In this document: piece after piece, positions 60,518-64,000 of the stretch
Numbering within the stretch: position 1 is the first letter of the stretch
Layout of the letters: the number at the start of each line of letters is the position of its first letter
Assembly (NCBI RefSeq): GCF_032854445.1
Contig: NC_088302.1
Location: forward strand, 29,295,979 to 29,359,978
Direction of reading: 5' to 3'
Length of the DNA stretch: 64,000 nt
DNA from: Liolophura sinensis
Taxonomy: Eukaryota; Mollusca; Polyplacophora; Chitonida; Chitonidae
Notes under the pieces: generated by a model
Databases searched by the model: none
Seen by the model: only the letters and a program-made list of their open reading frames with translations
Told to the model about the DNA's origin: nothing
Made by a program: the position numbers and the translations under genes

Positions 60518-61387
60518 ATGCTATTCACTGGTTCACTTTATTCAGTTCCCCTGTCTTTTGCATCCGATCACTTCCTTTGCACCTTCACTAGAGTCCCTCT
60601 ATATTCTGCCCCGGATCACTTCCTTTGCACCTTCACTAGAGTCCCTCTATATTCTGCCCCGGATCACTTCCTTTGCACCTTCACTAGAGTTCCTCTATAT
60701 TCTGCCCCGGATCACTTCCTTTGCACCTTCACTAGAGTTCCTCTATATTCTGCCCCGGATCACTTCCTTTGCACCTTCACTAGAGTCCCTCTATATTCTG
60801 CCCCGGATCACTTCCTTTGCACCTTCACTAGAGTCCCTCTATATTCTGCCCCGGATCACTTCCTTTGCACCTTCACTAGAGTCCCTCTATATTCTGTCCC
60901 GGATCACTTCCTTTGCACCTTCACTAGAGTCCCTCTATATTCTGCCCCGGATCACTTCCTTTGCACCTTCACTAGAGTCCCTCTATATTCTGTCCCGGAT
61001 CACTTCCTTTGCACCTTCACTAGAGTCCCTCTATATTCTGCCCCGGATCACTTCCTTTGCACCTTCACTAGAGTTCCTCTATATTCTGCCCCGGATCAAT
61101 CCTATGCAAATTCACTGTTCGTCAGATCGTCTGTCCTCTGCACCGGATCACTAATTCTTTTCACCTTTACTAGAGTTCGTCTATATTCTGCGCAGGACCA
61201 CTTCCTTTGCTCCTTTACTTTTCGTCACTTCAGGTGTATGCCTTTCACCGGACCACATCACTGTATCTTTCACTGTTTGTTCGTATATCGTGTCTGCATG
61301 CACCTGATCAACTCGGTCCAAGCTTTTGAAACCTGCGTCTTCGCGGTTTGTCCAGGCTCTGTTGGGCTGCGTTGTTTGTTTGCCTAA
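60518..61387 (+). other. 289-codon frame over a tandem repeat, probably not a gene
   Basis: The frame is dominated by the 16-residue repeat SAPDHFLCTFTRVPLY. The next frame is equally open over 198 codons (ILPRITSFAPSLESLY) because the 48-bp unit is divisible by three and lacks stops in two frames. Unit variants are silent in one position of the first frame (GTC/GTT) but change the residue in another (GCC/GTC). This gives no clear sign of selection. No signal peptide, domain or splice context is seen. Confidence 0.2.
60566..61093 (+). repeat. Minisatellite, 48 bp x 11
   Basis: Eleven units start GATCACTTCCTTTGCACC and differ only at two positions (GTCCCT/GTTCCT, GCCCCG/GTCCCG). Progressively diverged units with GGATCA, GGACCA and CACC words continue on the right to about 61290 and a short piece lies on the left. 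This is a homogenised core inside an older array. Confidence 0.95.
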
Positions 61388-61573
61388 TAAGGCTAGTTTC
61401 CGTCCTTCTGTCAACACATCGTCAGCAGGCACCTTCACTGTTACATTTGTAGACTTTTGCCTAGACACGATCAGCATTTCAGGCACATTCACATTTCCCA
61501 TACAGTCTTCGACGCACTTCTTAGCGTTTTGTTTCTCTGTCTCCTGCACCTGATCAGCACTTCGTAAGCACAT
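61181..61573 (-). other. 130-codon minus-strand frame
   Basis: Begins at an ATG and contains VSRQKSTNVTVKVPADDVL. It runs over the degenerate right flank of the repeat array. No acceptor, donor or domain supports it, and the residue repeats reflect the underlying DNA repeat. It is listed because it is long for this window. Confidence 0.2.
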
Positions 61574-61614
61574 CGACTGTTCCCCCTCTCTTTTCCACGC
61601 CTACAGCCTTAGAT

Positions 61615-61830
61615 GCATGCACCTTAGCGTGTTGCTCCTCTGCATGGGCACTTTGGGTGTTCCTCCCTATTACATGCAAGCACTTTAGCGTTTTATCCCT
61701 CTATATGAGCATTTTGGCTGTTCCTCTCTATTACATACAAGCACCTGAGCCTTTTATCCCTCTATATGGGCACTTTGGCTGTTCCTCCCTATTACATGCA
61801 AGCACCTTTACGTGTTTTCCCTCCATCTCT
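61615..61830 (+). repeat. Minisatellite, 62 bp x about 3.4
   Basis: Units containing CACTTTGGCTGTTCCTCC and TATTACATGCAAGCACC recur at 62-bp steps (GCAAGCAC near 61676, 61738 and 61800). The words resemble those of the neighbouring 48-bp array, so the two may share an ancestor. Confidence 0.85.
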
Positions 61831-62159
61831 TGCAGCCACGCAGTCAGCACTATTCCCTCCTATCTATGACATTCTGTGCATTGTCGCTGTCCACCACTCT
61901 CGTTTCTTGCCTTTTCTTGTGTTTTAGGGTGCTATGGTTTTGTCCATGCACTCGTGGAATTGGGAAAAAAGAACTCCTGTACATTTTAGTGGCTTTACAC
62001 TGGGCACATACCTTCCAGAAATGTCAGAAAATAAATAAAACATTTATATTCCATCTGTTTGCAATATAAGACTTACAGTTGACAGCCAGACCTACAGCAA
62101 ATTAGCGTAATTTGTGTCTCATGCACCTGCAACAACCATCGGTTTAAAATCTCCTCGTA
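61831..62159. other. Non-coding stretch
   Basis: No gene recognised. Confidence 0.5.
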
Positions 62160-62278
62160 TTATATTTCATTCATATATATACAGACCGGAGGAATTATCA
62201 AGCAAAGATGTACAGACACAATTTTCTTGAATCATGGGTTCAAATTATAGATAACCCAAAGACAGCAAATGGGGAATA
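62160..62278 (-). repeat. Unassigned interspersed repeat, copy 2
   Basis: Inverted relative of 55858-55975. The best conserved part is around ATGGGTTCAAATTATAGAT. Confidence 0.6.
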
Positions 62279-63305
62279 CGGAAGATGATAATATTAGAGT
62301 TTGCGCTGACCAAAAGTTTCTTGCGATGCTTCAGACGGCAGGAATCCTGAACAATATGACACACTGATTACCAATAATGGACTGCCTGGAAAGGATATTG
62401 CATGTTGAACGTCATATCTCTGAGCCATAATGCTTATCCAGGCGTATACAATATACGTATATGTATATATTCACCTAATCTAGAGAGCATACATAAAGCC
62501 TTTCTAAGTTAGGAATATAAGGTTGACTATGTGAAAACAAAATGGAATTTTTTGTTAGATAATTGTTCAAAAAATGCTATTCAGAAGAAGTTGCTTACTC
62601 CTTGGTCACGTTTGTCTATTGGACCGGAGTTTTCAAACCCGCCTTCTACATTTGCATTGTCATTTGAGTCTTTACGATAAATACGGACTGTTCTGTGCAA
62701 AGGTCAGGGCAATTCATGCAAAAGGTGAACTCACTGATCCCAAGCTCGTGGCTTATTAGACCGGAAGCATAAAATAACATCGTTTAACCCGATTCATAGT
62801 GACAGTAGAGTGGATAAAGTCAGTTTATGTGTTGATATCAACACACATATCAATGATATCAAGGTTTGAATAAATCCGATCTCAAAAAACACAAGAGTAC
62901 TTCGCATGCAGTCCGCATATAATCTTCTTCTTCGACATCAACACTGACGTAAGGTTACATGAACATTCGGAGCTGTTGTGAACAAATAAGCCATCGACTT
63001 CAGCAATTACTAAAACAAGGATTAAAATGGACCTACATGAAGGAACTTCAAAATAGATTGTGCTGACCTAAAAGTGGATATAGCCTGTTTGTTTTTAAAA
63101 TGGCCTTTAAGCAGTTGAAGGAAACATGCTGTTAGACGCAGTCTCAAAACTATGGAAGCTTTTGACCTTTTACTACCTGGACCTTTGTAATACAGCGAGA
63201 CAGAGAGGCTGTTTTCTGTGGGCTGAAATAGTCATCATCTCTGACGCCTCTTCATACATATTGAAATCAGAAATTTTGGTTAAAGATTATTCTCAGATCA
63301 CTTGG
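62279..63305. other. Non-coding stretch
   Basis: No gene supported. The frames at 62574-62759 and 63126-63308 lack splice or domain support. Confidence 0.45.
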
Positions 63306-63313
63306 TGACGTCA
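63306..63313. promoter_or_regulatory. TGACGTCA motif next to candidate start
   Basis: A CRE palindrome ends one base before the ATG at 63315. If the plus-strand exon is real, this would lie in its leader or core promoter. Confidence 0.35.
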
Positions 63314-63314
63314 C

Positions 63315-63373
63315 ATGGCGAGAGCCCTGTGCTCTTCTGTCGAAGATTCCAGTGACCTTGTATACTCCTCCAC
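63315..63373 (+). CDS. Candidate first coding exon of a plus-strand gene
   Basis: ATGGCGAGAGCC opens 19 codons and two bases, ending at donor CCAC|GTAAGTGTCG. The peptide is MARALCSSVEDSSDLVYSS and leaves in phase 2. An in-frame TGA lies two codons upstream of the ATG. The rest of the gene would lie beyond the right end of the window. There is no family match, and a 19-codon frame with a donor can arise by chance. Confidence 0.35.
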
Positions 63374-64000
63374 GTAAGTGTCGCTCTCTACGTTCGTTTT
63401 ATATCACTGCCATCACCAGATAAGCTTGACTTTTGGAGCCTGTGCAACGCATGTAGGCTTGTTTAGTCAAAATTAATCAACTGTCATCAATTAAATTGTT
63501 TCAGGTGTTGGTAAGAATCATATTTTGTGGATATAGGTGCTTTAGATTAACAGAATCTATGTGTATGACGTATTATTAAAAACAAAGGTTGAGGCAGAGC
63601 TTTTTGTGTTTCCTGACATCACTTCCTGCCTTATCACCGTGACCCCAGTGACCTCGGCTTTGTTCAGGATTTCTGAACGTGTATTAGAGGTGGCAGTGAT
63701 AAAAAGCCAATGTTAGAGCTCTGCACATGCGCTGTAAGGATTATGATGACCTGGCCTAATCATCAGGCGGAAATGTGGTACTGCAACCCTCAACGGCACA
63801 GGCTTGACAGGTGTGGCATCGTAATAGTATATGGCGATCGGTATTAAAATGGACTATTCAACACACTGCAAATGTTTGCCACAGAATACGATCGACACCA
63901 AAAGAGGTTTTTGGAAACACGAGTTTTAGCAATTCGAGCAAAAGTAAAGACATTTATATTGATGCAGGTATAAGTTTATACGGTTGGCATTTAACAACCG
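63374..64000. other. Putative intron or intergenic end of window
   Basis: No further exon recognised. The sequence is mixed, with a moderately GC stretch at 63600-63850 but no splice-flanked frame. Confidence 0.4.

Overview
This is eukaryotic, intron- and repeat-rich, AT-rich DNA. The best guess is a marine lophotrochozoan, probably a mollusc. The reasons are many tRNA-derived SINEs ending in (TAAA)n, SINE tails with CACTCACTCA runs, ACATGTACATGTA-like words throughout, many short minisatellites, and small exons far apart. No bacterial gene structure, CRISPR array, rRNA or genuine tRNA gene was seen. No protein could be matched to a named family, so no gene symbols are given.

Layout. 1-10186: non-coding sequence with one TTAA-flanked MITE, two full SINEs of the main family, another tRNA-headed SINE, and two candidate 3'-terminal exons. 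10187-21698 and 21899-34033: two nearly identical copies of one ~12 kb block, separated by exactly 200 N. The block ends coincide with the gap edges, and the copies differ as two alleles would (scattered SNPs, a 5-unit minisatellite difference, a 173-bp indel). The most likely reading is two overlapping contigs or haplotypes left unmerged, not a biological duplication. 34034-53500: non-coding sequence with SINEs, a second MITE copy in opposite orientation and several tandem repeats. 53500-54100: CpG-rich promoter-like region. 54100-59500: mostly non-coding, with a second promoter-like region near 59.1-59.5 kb. 60500-61870: tandem repeats, one open in two frames. 63306-63373: possible first exon of a plus-strand gene running out of the window.

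The main gene model was assembled by hand. It is one minus-strand gene with first exon at 53866-53845 (1a) or 59073-59052 (1b), then exon 2 (31 bp), exon 3 (212/218 bp), exon 4 (40 bp) and exon 5 (79 bp). Exons 2-5 are present in both copies of the block. Every junction joins in phase and gives 128 codons without a stop (130 in the second copy). A terminal exon may be at 8176-8078 or 3493-3320. The two first exons encode similar 8-residue N-termini (MSLLCVTG and MSLLNVIG) with the same length and phase, which suggests alternative promoters created by exon duplication. The protein is unidentified.

Most of the remaining sequence is intron or intergenic DNA shaped by SINEs, MITEs and minisatellites. 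Exon calls rest on splice signals, reading frame and phase only. RNA evidence or a protein search would decide them.
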